Numbered from the stretch's first letter, positions 46,803 through 55,954 are shown. The stretch is DNA of 64,000 nucleotides from Cellulomonas sp. JZ18 (GCF_009720485.1 NZ_CP045245.1:3534001-3598000); one strand, 5' to 3'. Numbers and translations are program-made. The notes: generated by a model not told the origin, from the sequence alone.

Positions 46803-48480
46803 CGCCACCGGCCGGCGCCCGCCGGCCCTGCCGCCGCGCCGCGCCGCACGACCGGTGCCGCCGCCGTCCGCCGTCGAGACGACGCTGCCGCTGCCGGCGG
46901 TCGACGTCGCGCCCCGACCCCCGACACCGCCGACGCCCGAGGGGCCTGCGGCACCCGCACCGTCCGCGGAGCCGGAGCGCCGGGTCGTCACCGTCCGCGT
47001 CCGCGTGCTCGCGGCCGTCCTCGCCGCGACCTGCGCCGCGCTCGCCGTGTCCGGCTGGGTCGCGGCGCTGCTCGGCGGCGCCCGCGTCGACGCGCGCATC
47101 GACGACGACCTGCGGCGCAACGCCGAGCAGGTCCGGCTGCTCGCCGCCGACGGGGTGGACCCGCAGACGGGCGGGCCGTTCGCGTCGGCGCACGAGCTCG
47201 TCGTCACCGCGATGTCCCGCACGGTCCCCGCGCGCACCGAGGGCATGCTCGCCCTGCAGGACGGCGCCGTGACCGTCGTCGCCGCGGACTCGGTGGTGCT
47301 GCGGCCGGAGGACGACGCCGAGCTGGTCGCCCGTCTCGCCGACCCCGCGCTGACCGCGAGCGCGCGCCTGCTCAGCGTCCCGACCGCGGTCACCGACTGG
47401 CGGGTCGCGGTGATCCCGGTGCGCCCCGCCGACGCGACGACGGCCGCCGACGGCACGACCGTGCTCGTCCTCGCCTACGACCGGACCGCTGAGCGCGGGG
47501 CGTTCGTCGGCATCTTCGGCACCTACGCCGCCGTCGCGGCGGTCGCGGCCGCGCTCGTCGCGGTGGTGGGGTGGGTCGTGGCCGGACGCCTGCTGCGCCC
47601 CGTGCGCCTGCTCGGGCGCACGGCGCGCAGCATCACCGACACCGACCTGTCGGCGCGGCTGCCCGTGCGCGGCAACGACGACGTGGCCGAGCTGACCCGC
47701 GCGTTCAACGCGATGCTCGACCGGATCCAGGCGGCCGTCGGCGCCCAGCGGGCGCTCCTGGACGACGTGGGCCACGAGCTGCGGACGCCGCTGACGGTCG
47801 TGCGGGGGCACGTCGAGCTCATGGACACCGCCGACCCGGCCGACGCGCAGGAGACGCGCGAGCTGGTGCTCGACGAGCTGGACCGCATGGGCCGCCTGAT
47901 GGACGACCTGCTCACGCTCGCGACGGTCGGCAGCCCGGACTTCGTGCGGTTCGCGCCGCACGACGTCGGCGCGCTCACCGACACGGTCTCCGGCAACGTG
48001 CGCCCGCTCGGCCGGCGGCGGTGGGGCGTCGAGGCGCGGGCCGAGGGCACCGCGCTCGTCGACGCGCAGCGCCTGACGCAGGCGTGGCTGCAGCTCGCGG
48101 CGAACGCCGTGAAGTTCTCGGACGAGGGGTCGACGATCCTGCTGGGCTCGCGCGTGGTGGACGACCACCTCGAGCTGTGGGTGACCGACGAGGGCGTCGG
48201 CATCGCCCCCGCCGACGTCGGCCGCGTCTTCGAGCGGTTCGCGCGGGCGGACGAGGACGACGAGCGGCCGGGCGCGGGCCTCGGGCTCGCCATCGTCGCG
48301 GCCATCGCGCACGCGCACGGCGGTACCGCGGACGTCGTGTCCACCCCCGGCCGGGGCTCGACGTTCACCGTCCGCGTGCCCCTCGCCGGCCCGCCGTCCG
48401 GCGCCACCCCGGGACCGGCCGCCGTCCCGACCGCCGCTGCCCCGACCGCCGCTGCCCCGACCTCCGGAGGGACGCCGTGA
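46795..48480 (+). CDS. Two-component sensor histidine kinase (HAMP, EnvZ/MprB-like)
   Basis: 561 aa. Pro-rich cytosolic N-terminus, helix (VLAAVLAATCAALAVSGWVA), extracellular sensor of about 130 residues, second helix (AVAAVAAALVAVVGWVVAGR), HAMP region (LRPVRLLGRTARSITDTDLS), H-box LLDDVGHELRTPLTVVRGH (phosphorylated His), N-box WLQLAANAVKFSDEG, G1 VTDEGVGIAP and G2 PGAGLGLAIVAAIAHAHG. The Ala/Pro/Thr tail has repeats of TAAAP. ATG 46795 overlaps the end of the acidic-protein gene. The same frame is open for a long way upstream, but that stretch is not protein-like. Stop overlaps the regulator start (GTGA). Confidence 0.92.
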   Translation: MTDATGRRPPALPPRRAARPVPPPSAVETTLPLPAVDVAPRPPTPPTPEGPAAPAPSAEPERRVVTVRVRVLAAVLAATCAALAVSGWVAALLGGARVDARIDDDLRRNAEQVRLLAADGVDPQTGGPFASAHELVVTAMSRTVPARTEGMLALQDGAVTVVAADSVVLRPEDDAELVARLADPALTASARLLSVPTAVTDWRVAVIPVRPADATTAADGTTVLVLAYDRTAERGAFVGIFGTYAAVAAVAAALVAVVGWVVAGRLLRPVRLLGRTARSITDTDLSARLPVRGNDDVAELTRAFNAMLDRIQAAVGAQRALLDDVGHELRTPLTVVRGHVELMDTADPADAQETRELVLDELDRMGRLMDDLLTLATVGSPDFVRFAPHDVGALTDTVSGNVRPLGRRRWGVEARAEGTALVDAQRLTQAWLQLAANAVKFSDEGSTILLGSRVVDDHLELWVTDEGVGIAPADVGRVFERFARADEDDERPGAGLGLAIVAAIAHAHGGTADVVSTPGRGSTFTVRVPLAGPPSGATPGPAAVPTAAAPTAAAPTSGGTP

Positions 48481-49139
48481 CCCAGATCCTCGTGGCCGAG
48501 GACGAGACCCGCATCGCCCGCTTCGTCGCGAAGGGGCTCAAGGCCGCCGGGTACGGCAGCACCACCGTCGCGACCGCGCGCGAGGCGCTGGACCTCGCCG
48601 CGAGCGGGGAGTTCGACCTGCTCGTGCTCGACCTCGGCCTCAAGGGCGGCGACGGCCTGGCGGTCCTGCGCCGGCTGCGCGAGCACGGCAGCCGCATGCC
48701 GGTCATCATCCTCACCGCGCGCTCGACGGTCCGGGACGTCGTGGCGGGGCTCGACGAGGGCGCCGACGACTACATGGCCAAGCCGTTCACGTTCGAGGAG
48801 CTGCTGGCGCGCATCCGCGTGCGGCTGCGCACCGACCCCGCCGACGAGCCGACCGTGCTGCGCGCCGGCGACCTGTCCCTGGACCTCAGGACCCGGCGCG
48901 CGGGCGTCGGCGACCGCGAGGTCGACCTGTCGGCGCGCGAGTTCGGGCTGCTCGAGGCGTTCCTGCGGCACCCGGGCCAGGTGCTCAGCCGCGAGCAGCT
49001 GCTGTCGCAGGTGTGGGGGTACGACTTCGACCCGTCGTCGAACGTCGTCGACGTCTACGTGCGCTACCTGCGCGGCAAGGTCGGCGCCGACCGGGTCGAG
49101 ACCGTGCGCGGCATGGGCTACCGCCTGGCGGCGCGCTGA
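48477..49139 (+). CDS. OmpR-family response regulator
   Basis: 220 aa. Receiver: ILVAEDETRIARFVAKGLKA (acidic pair), LLVLDLGLKGGDGLAVLRRL (phosphorylated Asp in LVLDLGL), VIILTARSTVRDVVAGLDEG (Thr) and DDYMAKPFTFEELLARIRVR (Lys). DNA-binding winged helix: VDLSAREFGLLEAFLRHPGQ, then VLSREQLLSQVWGYDFDPSS, then VVDVYVRYLRGKVG. Translationally coupled to the kinase by GTGA. The TCTCATCC direct repeat before the three-gene set could be its site. Confidence 0.94.
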   Translation: MTQILVAEDETRIARFVAKGLKAAGYGSTTVATAREALDLAASGEFDLLVLDLGLKGGDGLAVLRRLREHGSRMPVIILTARSTVRDVVAGLDEGADDYMAKPFTFEELLARIRVRLRTDPADEPTVLRAGDLSLDLRTRRAGVGDREVDLSAREFGLLEAFLRHPGQVLSREQLLSQVWGYDFDPSSNVVDVYVRYLRGKVGADRVETVRGMGYRLAAR

Positions 49140-49292
49140 CCGACCCGTGCCGGGCGGCGCCGGCGGGTACGAAAGCCCGTGACAGCGGGGGCGGTCCGCA
49201 CCAGGGTGGGGTCGTCCGACGCCCACCCGATGAGTTCGCGCCCGGGCGGTCTGCACCACCGACACCCCACGCACCCCGCCGGAGGACCTCCC

Positions 49293-50692
49293 GTGTCTGC
49301 CCCACGCCCGGACCCGACCCCGCGGACCAGCCGACCGGCACGCCCCCGGACGCCACGTCCGGCGGCGGGTCCCCCGACGCCCCGGCCGGCGACGCGCACG
49401 TCGACGTCGCGCTGGCGGACGCACCGCTGACCGAGGCCGAGCGGCCGCGGTGGCGGCGCGACGTCACGGTGTTCCTCGCGGGTCAGACGTCGTCGCTGCT
49501 CGGCTCGATGCTGGTCCAGTACGCGATCATGTGGCACCTCACGCTCGAGACGCGGTCCGGCGCCGTCATGGCGCTGTACGCCGTGTTCGGGTTCCTGCCG
49601 CAGGCCGTCGTCTCCGTGTTCGGCGGCGTCTGGGCCGACCGGCACGACCGCAAGAAGCTCATCATCGGCGCCGACGCGACGATCGCCGCGAGCACGCTCG
49701 CCCTGGCCCTGCTCATGCTGTCCGGCTACGACGAGCTGTGGCTGCTCTACCTGGTCGCCGCGATCCGCTCGGCCGGTGCGGGCATCCAGACCCCTGCGGT
49801 GTCGTCGCTGCTGCCGCAGGTCGTGCCGACCGAGAAGCTCATGCGGGTCAACGGCATCAACCAGACGATCCAGTCCGCGATGATGCTCGTCGCCCCGGCC
49901 GTGGCTGCCGGGCTGTACGCGTCCGCCTCGATCGAGACGATCTTCTTCGTCGACGTCGTCACCGCGCTGATCGGCATCGGCCTGCTCGCCCTGGTGCCCG
50001 TCCAGCGGCTGGTGCGCACCGACCAGGTCGCGGGCGTCCGGGGCTACGTCGCGGATCTCGTCGGCGGCGTGCGGTACGTCGCCACGCACGCCTTCGTGCG
50101 GTGGGTGCTGCTGCTGTGGGGCGTCGTGTTCGTGCTCATCGTCGCGCCGTCGTTCCTCACCCCGCTCATGGTCGTGCGCACGTTCGGCGACGAGGTGTGG
50201 AAGCTGACGGTCAACGAGCTCGCGTTCAGCGTCGGCATGCTGCTCGGCGGCATCGCGGTCGCGGCGTGGGGCGGGCTGCGCAACCGCATCGCCATGGTCG
50301 TCGGCACGACCGCACTGTTCGCGCTGTTCAACATCGGGCTCGGCGTCTCGACGAACCTGTGGGTGTTCTTCGCCTTCATGTTCCTCATCGGCCTCGGCGT
50401 CCCGTTCTTCTCGACGCCGACGATGACCGTGCTGCAGGAGAAGGTCGAGCCCGAGCGGCAGGGCCGCGTGTTCGGCTTCGTCGGCATCGTCATGGCGGTC
50501 GCGATGCCGCTCGGCATGTCGGTGTTCGGGCCGCTGGCCGACCGGTACAGCGTCGAGTCGCTGCTGGTCGCGGCCGGCGTCGCGCTGCTGCTCGTCGTCG
50601 TCGTGGCCGTCGCGCTGCCGTCCGGACGCCGGGCGATGGCGGAGGCCGACGCCGACGCGGCGACACCGGCCGTGGAGGACGCCCGGGTCTGA
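49293..50692 (+). CDS. MFS transporter (MFS_3/TetV-like), apparent frameshift near the N-terminus
   Basis: Twelve hydrophobic segments starting VFLAGQTSSLLGSMLVQYAI, with the MFS loop 2-3 motif GGVWADRHDRKKLIIGAD and a repeat of it at GFVGIVMAVAMPLGMSVFGP, then LADRY. It resembles macrolide or drug exporters of the MFS_3 group. GTG 49293 follows a perfect GGAGG at 7 nt and reads MSAPRPDPTP, but that frame stops early. The transporter frame (ADQPTGTPPDATSGG onward) has no nearby start. One base restored at the C4 run around 49318-49321 joins them. The two-component pair just upstream may regulate it. Confidence 0.85.
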
Positions 50693-50698
50693 CCCGGT

Positions 50699-50738
50699 GC
50701 ACGTGCGCCGCCCGCGGGGGGTCGGGCGGCGCACGTGC
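50699..50738. terminator. Bidirectional terminator-like hairpin
   Basis: GCACGTGCGCCGCCCG and CGGGCGGCGCACGTGC, a perfect 16-bp stem with an 8-nt loop, between the convergent MFS gene and the Ala/Pro/Ser-rich protein gene. Confidence 0.75.
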
Positions 50739-50750
50739 GGTCCGGGGGTG

Positions 50751-51203
50751 TCAGCCCGCCGAGGGGGCCGACGGCGCGCTGGCCGGGCTGGGCGGCGTCT
50801 GCGGGCTGACGGGGCTCGCCGGGGACGCGGGGCTGGCGGGGCTGGCCGGGCTGGCGGTGCTCGCCGCCGTCCGCGGCGACGGCGCGCTGACGGCCGTCAC
50901 CGTGGTGACCTGGCTGCCCGGCACGACGTTCGTCGGGTCGGCCGGCGGCGCGACGACCGCGTCGGCCGGTGCGGGCACCGGGGCTGCGGGCGCGGCCGGG
51001 GTGCTCGCCGAGCCGGGCACGGGCGCCGCGGACGGCGTGGCGGGCGAGCCGGGCACGGCCGCACCGGTCGGGGCGGCCGTGGGCGCGATCGTCACGGCGG
51101 GCAGCGGGGCGTCGTCCCCGGCGGCGGCGGCCGCGGACGCGGCGGCCACGCCGCCGATCCCGATGGCGCCGGACACGAGCCAGACGGCGGTGTTCCTCTT
51201 CAC
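50751..51203 (-). CDS. Exported Ala/Pro/Ser-rich low-complexity protein
   Basis: 150 aa. Signal peptide KRNTAVWLVSGAIGIGGVAA, then SAAAAAG; the rest is Ala/Pro/Ser/Val/Thr-rich and probably disordered, with SPA repeats (ASPASPASPASPASPVSP) encoded by 9-bp units near 50820-50860. GTG 51203 has GAGGAGAG upstream and overlaps the stop of the kinase-like gene (GTGA), so it is co-translated with it. No known domain; it may be a wall-spanning stalk. Confidence 0.72.
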   Translation of the reverse strand: MKRNTAVWLVSGAIGIGGVAAASAAAAAGDDAPLPAVTIAPTAAPTGAAVPGSPATPSAAPVPGSASTPAAPAAPVPAPADAVVAPPADPTNVVPGSQVTTVTAVSAPSPRTAASTASPASPASPASPASPVSPQTPPSPASAPSAPSAG

Positions 51204-52423
51204 GATGCTCTCCTCTCGGTGGTGCCGGGGGCCGGCACCGGGACGCCCCGGACGGGGCGGGGGACGAGGTCCCGCGCGAGCAGCGCCCACGCACGGACCA
51301 GGTGCTCCGCCGGCCGGCTCGCGGCCAGCGAGAGCAGGACGGCGGCGGCACGCGCCCGCAGGCCGACCGGGTCGACGACCCGGTCCGCCTCACGCAGCAG
51401 CGCGTCGCGCCAGCCGGGCACCGCGCGGTACCCGGGGTCGAGGGTCGGCAGGACGCTCGTGTGCGCGAGCAGGCACGCGAGGTCGTCCACCAGCAGGCCG
51501 GGCCCGAGCGTGTCGACGTCGACGAGGCCGAGGCCGGTCGCCCCGTCCCACCACAGGTTGGCCGGGTGCAGGTCGCCGTGGGTGACGCCGGCCGGACCCG
51601 GGTCGGTCACGGCGACGGCCGCGTGCACGGCGTCGGCGGTCCACCGGACGACGTCCGCGAGGTCCGGCGCGTGGTCGACGAGCGCCGCGACGTACTGCTC
51701 GAGCCGCGCGCTCCACGGCGGCCGGGCGGGCAGCGCGTCCGCCGGGACGGCGGCGACGCGGCTCAGCAGCTCGAGGACCGCGCCCGGGTGCGGGGCGTCG
51801 CCGGCCATCAGGTGGTCGGCGAGCGGGCGCCCGGCCGCGGACCCGAGGACGACGAGCCCCGGCGTGTGCGCGACCGTGGCGGGCACCGGCACGTCGACCC
51901 CGCGCAGCAGCGCCAGCCGCGTGACGAGGCCCGTCGAGCGGTCCGCGCGCAGCACCTTGGCCCAGCGGTCGCCCGTGTCGGTGCCGGCGGCGAGGACCGC
52001 GCGGCGCAGCGGCCGGTACGCCACCGTGCGCAGGGCCGTGACGCGGGTCGCGTCCCCCGCGCCAGCGAGCACGCCCGCGAGCAGGTCCGGCGTGCTCGCC
52101 GTGCGCAGGGCCGGCAGCGCCGGGTCGTCGGGGTGGGCCCACACCGCGAGCGCGGCGTCGCCGACCCGCACGCGTGCCACGCCGGGCCCGTCGACGTCGG
52201 CCGTCGTGACCGTGAGGTGGTGCGTGACCGGCTCCGCCGCCGGTGCGCCCGCGGGCCGGGTGCCGACGACGTAGCCGACGCTCGTCTCCGCCCCCGGGCG
52301 GGCGTGCACGGCGTCACGTCCCCACCGCTCCACGCGCAGGCCCGCGGGCTCGAGCACCGCGGCCAGCACGTCGCCGGCGGCGGGGCCCAGGAGCACGCGC
52401 TCGGTCGTCGTCATGGCAGCCAT
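51200..52423 (-). CDS. Aminoglycoside phosphotransferase (APH)-fold kinase
   Basis: 407 aa. C-terminal catalytic motifs: AGVTHGDLHPANLWWDGATG (HxDxxxxN catalytic loop) and LGLVDVDTLGPGLLVDDLAC (metal-binding Asp in place of the usual IDWE). The N-terminal 130 residues (VARVRVGDAALAVWAHPDDP) do not match the usual APH N-lobe closely. RWAKVLRADRSTGLVTRLAL probably supplies the ATP-binding Lys. Substrate unknown: small molecule or sugar kinase. Start ATG 52423 or ATG 52414. Confidence 0.82.
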   Translation of the reverse strand: MAAMTTTERVLLGPAAGDVLAAVLEPAGLRVERWGRDAVHARPGAETSVGYVVGTRPAGAPAAEPVTHHLTVTTADVDGPGVARVRVGDAALAVWAHPDDPALPALRTASTPDLLAGVLAGAGDATRVTALRTVAYRPLRRAVLAAGTDTGDRWAKVLRADRSTGLVTRLALLRGVDVPVPATVAHTPGLVVLGSAAGRPLADHLMAGDAPHPGAVLELLSRVAAVPADALPARPPWSARLEQYVAALVDHAPDLADVVRWTADAVHAAVAVTDPGPAGVTHGDLHPANLWWDGATGLGLVDVDTLGPGLLVDDLACLLAHTSVLPTLDPGYRAVPGWRDALLREADRVVDPVGLRARAAAVLLSLAASRPAEHLVRAWALLARDLVPRPVRGVPVPAPGTTERRAS

Positions 52424-52475
52424 CCGACCCGGTGCGGGTGGGGCCCGCGTGACACCCGGATGAGAGGGTTGTCAT

Positions 52476-52922
52476 GTGCGTGCGGACGACGGGCCAGGTG
52501 CTGCCCGGCCCGCGCACGGGCGCCCCGCGCTCGTGGCCCTCGTGACGGCGGGCGGCGCGGTCGGCACCCTGGCGCGCTACGGCGTCGGTGAGCTCGTGGA
52601 CGGGCCTGGCGCCTGGCCGGTCGCGACGACGGTGGTGAACCTGGCGGGCGCGCTCGCGCTCGGGCTGCTCGTCGGCGCGCTGGGCCACGGGCCGCTGTCA
52701 CCGTCGGCGCGCGCCGCGCGGCTCGCCCTGGGCACCGGGGTGCTGGGCGGGTTCACGACGTTCAGCACGCTCGCGCTCGAGGTGGAGCGGCTGCTGGCCG
52801 GCGGCGACGCCCTGCTCGCGGTCGGGTACGGGGTGGTGAGCGTGGGGGTCGGCGTGCTCGCGGCGCTCGCGGGGGTCGTCACCGGCTCCCGGCTGCGGCG
52901 CCGGACGGGGACGTGGCCGTGA
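52476..52922 (+). CDS. crcB: Fluoride exporter CrcB/Fluc, subunit 1
   Basis: 148 aa, four membrane segments. GAVGTLARYGVGELV and the family signature GTGVLGGFTTFSTLALEVER (GFTTFST, where Phe and Thr/Ser line the fluoride pore). Fluc channels are dual-topology dimers. A second gene overlapping this one at GTGA suggests a heterodimer, as known in other Gram-positives. No fluoride riboswitch sequence is visible in the 52-bp upstream gap. Confidence 0.93.
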   Translation: MRADDGPGAARPAHGRPALVALVTAGGAVGTLARYGVGELVDGPGAWPVATTVVNLAGALALGLLVGALGHGPLSPSARAARLALGTGVLGGFTTFSTLALEVERLLAGGDALLAVGYGVVSVGVGVLAALAGVVTGSRLRRRTGTWP

Positions 52923-53293
52923 CGGTGCTGCTGCTCGCGCTCGCCGGCGGGCTGGGGGCCGCCGCGCGGTTCGTGCTCGACGGCGCGGTGACCGCCCGCA
53001 CCCGTACCCCGTTCCCCCGCGGGACGTTCCTGGTCAACGTGGCGGGCTCGCTGCTGCTCGGGCTGGTCGCGGGAGGGCACGCGGCGGGGGCGCTGGGGCC
53101 GGACGTGCTCCTCGTCGCCGGCACCGGCTTCTGCGGCGGCTTCACGACGTTCTCCACCGCGACGGTCGACACGGTGCGGCTGGCACGGGACGGGGAGGTG
53201 CGCCGCGCGCTGCTCAACGCCGTCGGGACGCTCGTGGCGTGCGTCGCGGCCGCGGCCGCGGGCGTCGGGCTCGCCGGCACCCTCCTGCGCTGA
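52919..53293 (+). CDS. crcB: Fluoride exporter CrcB/Fluc, subunit 2
   Basis: 124 aa, four membrane segments. GGLGAAARFVLDGAVTARTR, then GTFLVNVAGSLLLGLVAGG (conserved Asn), then GTGFCGGFTTFSTATVDTV. GTG 52919 overlaps the TGA of the first crcB; GTG 52913 is also possible. The pair probably forms a heterodimeric channel. Confidence 0.93.
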   Translation: MTVLLLALAGGLGAAARFVLDGAVTARTRTPFPRGTFLVNVAGSLLLGLVAGGHAAGALGPDVLLVAGTGFCGGFTTFSTATVDTVRLARDGEVRRALLNAVGTLVACVAAAAAGVGLAGTLLR

Positions 53294-53372
53294 CGCCCGG
53301 TTCCTCACCCTTGTCCGCCCCGGCGGCACGGCGGAGACTGGCCGCACGACGGCTGTGCGACGGGGGGCGGAC

Positions 53373-54224
53373 ATGACCGCACGAGGACGGGGCACGCCCG
53401 CGCGCGTGCTGACGGCGGCGGCGCTGGCGGTGACCGCGGGCCTGGCGGCGGCGCCACCCGCGACGGCGGCCCCGCCCGTGTACCGGTGCAGCGAGCAGGC
53501 GGACTGGCCGATCGTCACGGACAGCGGGCGACGCGTCCTCGACGGGGACCTGCTCGGGGACCTGCGGGTCTGCGACGTCAGCGGGGTGCACGTGCTCGGG
53601 GACGTGCGGGTCGAGCCCGGCACGCACACGAACCTCTTCCGCTCGCTCGTCGACGGGGTCGTGGCGTCCGCGGGCGCGGTGGACCTCATCCAGACCACCG
53701 TGCGGGACGACGTGCACCTCACGGGCGGCGCCGGCCTCGCGACGGCGAACGCGCACCTCGAGGGCTCGGTGCGGGCGCGCGGCAGCGTCATCCTCGACCA
53801 GACGGTCGTGCGCGGCGACGTCGTGGTGGAGACGAGCGTGCAGCAGCCGTGGCTGCGGGTCGTCGACAGCACCGTGAGCGGTGACCTCGCCGCGCACGGC
53901 GGCGACATGACGTTCGCGTGGACCACCGTCGAGGGGGACATGGATGTCGCGCGCTGGACCAACCTGCGGGTGTGCGGCGGCGGCGTCGGCGGCGACGTGC
54001 TCCTGGCCGCCGCGGCCGGCACCGGCGCGCTCGGGGCGTCGTCGTGCGGCGGGCAGGGCCCGCGCATCGGCGGGTCGCTGACGGCGGTCGACGTGCAGCC
54101 CTCGCTCAGCGTGCTGCGCACGAGCGTCGGCGAGGACCTGCGCTGCCTCGCGGCCCCCGGGCTGCTGCAGCTGTTCGGCGTCAGCGTCGGCGGGTACCGC
54201 GACCCGGGCTGCCGGTCACGCTGA
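53373..54224 (+). CDS. Secreted protein with repeated GD(V/L) strands, probable beta-helix
   Basis: 283 aa. Signal peptide VLTAAALAVTAGLAAAPPAT with a likely cut after ATA. The mature part has regularly spaced strand-turn units: LDGDLLGDLRVCDVSGV, LGDVRVEPGTHTNLF, VRDDVHLTGGAGL, VRGDVVVETSV, VSGDLAAHGGDMT, VEGDMDVARWTN, VGGDVLLAAA, IGGSLTAVDV. These resemble bactofilin- or pectate-lyase-like solenoids. Six cysteines (for example YRCSEQ, RVCDV, RVCGG, SSCGG, LRCLA, DPGC) could form disulphides. No catalytic motif recognised. ATG 53373; GTG 53355 possible. Confidence 0.75.
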   Translation: MTARGRGTPARVLTAAALAVTAGLAAAPPATAAPPVYRCSEQADWPIVTDSGRRVLDGDLLGDLRVCDVSGVHVLGDVRVEPGTHTNLFRSLVDGVVASAGAVDLIQTTVRDDVHLTGGAGLATANAHLEGSVRARGSVILDQTVVRGDVVVETSVQQPWLRVVDSTVSGDLAAHGGDMTFAWTTVEGDMDVARWTNLRVCGGGVGGDVLLAAAAGTGALGASSCGGQGPRIGGSLTAVDVQPSLSVLRTSVGEDLRCLAAPGLLQLFGVSVGGYRDPGCRSR

Positions 54225-54257
54225 GCGGCGTCGGGTGCGGGTGAGGCCGACCGCCGC

Positions 54258-54500
54258 TCAGGGGCGCCCGGGCTCGTCCACAGGCGTGGCGCCCGTCGCC
54301 TCGGCCGTCGCGCGGTCGACGAGGTAGACGCGGCCGCTCGCGTCGCGCACGCGCACGAACTCGGCCTGCAGCGCCGACTCGCGGCGGCGCTCCTCCTCGG
54401 TGGCGCTGCGGCCCGCACGTCGCGGGTGCGCGACCGACGCAGGACCGAGCAGGTACCGCGCGAGCCAGTCGGTCATGTCGAACCGTCGTCCTCGCGCCAT
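54258..54500 (-). CDS. Small hypothetical protein
   Basis: 80 aa, charged, no membrane segment: RRFDMTDWLARYLLGPASVA, then RSATEEERRRESALQAEFVR, then DASGRVYLVDRATAEAT. ATG 54500 has GGAGGGG upstream. Divergent from the OhrR-like regulator with a 70-bp gap, so it may share its control. No family recognised. Confidence 0.7.
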   Translation of the reverse strand: MARGRRFDMTDWLARYLLGPASVAHPRRAGRSATEEERRRESALQAEFVRVRDASGRVYLVDRATAEATGATPVDEPGRP

Positions 54501-54557
54501 GCGGTCCCCTCCACCTTTCGTGAGCGCACTCATCATAAGGGCACGAAGGAGTGGCGG

Positions 54558-54563
54558 TAGCAT
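54558..54563 (+). promoter_or_regulatory. TANNNT -10 box (TAGCAT), OhrR-like gene
   Basis: TAGCAT ends 7 nt before GTG 54571; leaderless pattern. Confidence 0.5.
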
Positions 54564-54570
54564 CGGGGCC

Positions 54571-55131
54571 GTGACGCGCGCGACGACGACGGACCCCCTG
54601 GCGGTCGAGGCCCAGGTGTGCCTCACGCTCTCGGCGGCCGCACGCTCGCTCGTCGCCTTCTACCGGCCGCTCCTCGAGCCGCTCGGGCTCACGCACCCGC
54701 AGTACCTCGCGATGCTCGCGCTGTGGCAGCACGGCACGCTCTCGCTGCGCGCGCTCGCCGACCTGCTGCACCTGGAGCCCGCGACCACGTCGCCGATCGT
54801 CAAGCGCCTGGCCGCCATGGGGCTGGTCGTCCGCTCCCGCGCGGCCGGCGACGAGCGCACGCTCGCGATCCAGCTCACCCCGGCCGGCCGCGCCCTGCGG
54901 GACCGGGCGGAGCACATCCCGGCCACCATGGTCGAGCGGCTCGGCGTGACGCCCGAGCAGGTCGACGAGATCCGACGTGCTGCGCAGCTCGTCGTCGACG
55001 CGGTCGGCGCGGCCGAGGACGGCGACGGCGCGGGCGCTGCCGGTGACGCGGGCGCTGCCGGTGACGTGGGCGCTGCCGGCGACGGGCAGACGCACGACGG
55101 CGGCGCCGTCCCGCGCGGCGCCCGGGCCTGA
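54571..55131 (+). CDS. MarR-family regulator, OhrR-like
   Basis: 186 aa. VCLTLSAAARSLVAFYRPLL, then LGLTHPQYLAMLALWQHGTL, then LLHLEPATTSPIVKRLAAMG, then RSRAAGDERTLAIQLTPAGR follow the OhrR pattern closely, including the single N-terminal Cys that senses organic peroxides in that family. No ohr gene is adjacent. The C-terminus carries three 18-bp repeats coding for GAAGDx units, giving a flexible tail of about 35 residues that OhrR proteins normally lack. Confidence 0.85.
   Translation: MTRATTTDPLAVEAQVCLTLSAAARSLVAFYRPLLEPLGLTHPQYLAMLALWQHGTLSLRALADLLHLEPATTSPIVKRLAAMGLVVRSRAAGDERTLAIQLTPAGRALRDRAEHIPATMVERLGVTPEQVDEIRRAAQLVVDAVGAAEDGDGAGAAGDAGAAGDVGAAGDGQTHDGGAVPRGARA
55030..55083 (+). 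repeat. 18-bp tandem repeat, three copies, in the OhrR-like gene
   Basis: Unit GCGGGCGCTGCCGGTGAC at 55030 and 55048 (identical) and a variant at 55066 with two changes. In frame, so the protein tail varies by six residues per unit. Confidence 0.85.
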
Positions 55132-55150
55132 GCCCGGGCACCGCGCGCCG

Positions 55151-55954
55151 TCACCGCGACGTCTGCCGGTACCGGGCGATCGCGAGCGGGGCGAACACCA
55201 CGAGGATCACCGCCACGCAGATCAGCGTGTACGCCACCGGGTGCTGCATCGACCACGCGTCCGACACCGCGGCCGCCGGGTTCGTGTTGCCGAACAGCTC
55301 GCGGCACGCCTGCGTCAGCGTGGACACGGGGTTCCACTCGACGAAGACGCGCAGCGCCGACGGGAACGACTCCAGCGGCACGAACGCGTTCGAGACGAAC
55401 GTCAGCGGCATGATGACGATGAACGACGCGTTGTTGATGACCTCCACGCTGGGCACGAGCACACCCACCAGCGCCATGATCCAGCTCACCGCGTACGCGA
55501 ACACGAGCAGCAGCGCGAACGCCGCCGCGGCGTCCAGCAACGAGCCGCGCACGCGCCAGCCCACGACCAGCCCCGTGAGCGCCATGATCGCCAGCGACAG
55601 CACGTTGTAGACGACGTCGGAGAGCGTGCGCCCCGCCAGGACGGCGGACTGCGACATGGGCAGCGACCGGAACCGGTCGATGATCCCCTTCTGCATGTCC
55701 TCGGCGATCCCGGCGCCCGTGAACGTCGCCCCGAACACGACGGTCTGGGCGAAGATCCCGGGGATGAGGAACTCGCGGTAGGAGACGCCCTCACCCGGGT
55801 CGATCGCCCCGCCGAACACGTAGGCGAACAGCAGCACGAACATGATCGGCGAGATGAGGACGGCCACGAGGATCTCGGGCACCCGCACGATCTTCAGCAG
55901 GTTGCGCTTCGCCACCACCTGCGTGTCGACGACGGTCCTGGTCAGCGCGCTCAC
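55151..55954 (-). CDS. ABC-2 type transporter permease (DrrB-like)
   Basis: 267 aa, six membrane segments. VRVPEILVAVLISPIMFVLL, then FGATFTGAGIAEDMQKGIID, then RFRSLPMSQSAVLAGRTLSD (the conserved loop of DrrB/NodJ-type permeases), then VSNAFVPLESFPSALRVFVE. ATG 55954 overlaps the TGA of the ATPase gene (ATGA). The pair would export a drug or lipid. Confidence 0.93.
   Translation of the reverse strand: MSALTRTVVDTQVVAKRNLLKIVRVPEILVAVLISPIMFVLLFAYVFGGAIDPGEGVSYREFLIPGIFAQTVVFGATFTGAGIAEDMQKGIIDRFRSLPMSQSAVLAGRTLSDVVYNVLSLAIMALTGLVVGWRVRGSLLDAAAAFALLLVFAYAVSWIMALVGVLVPSVEVINNASFIVIMPLTFVSNAFVPLESFPSALRVFVEWNPVSTLTQACRELFGNTNPAAAVSDAWSMQHPVAYTLICVAVILVVFAPLAIARYRQTSR

Noticed and set aside
52424..52475. 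Fluoride riboswitch before crcB
   Set aside because: The gap to the divergent gene is only 52 bp and lacks the conserved GGNGAUGG-like start and pseudoknot pairing.
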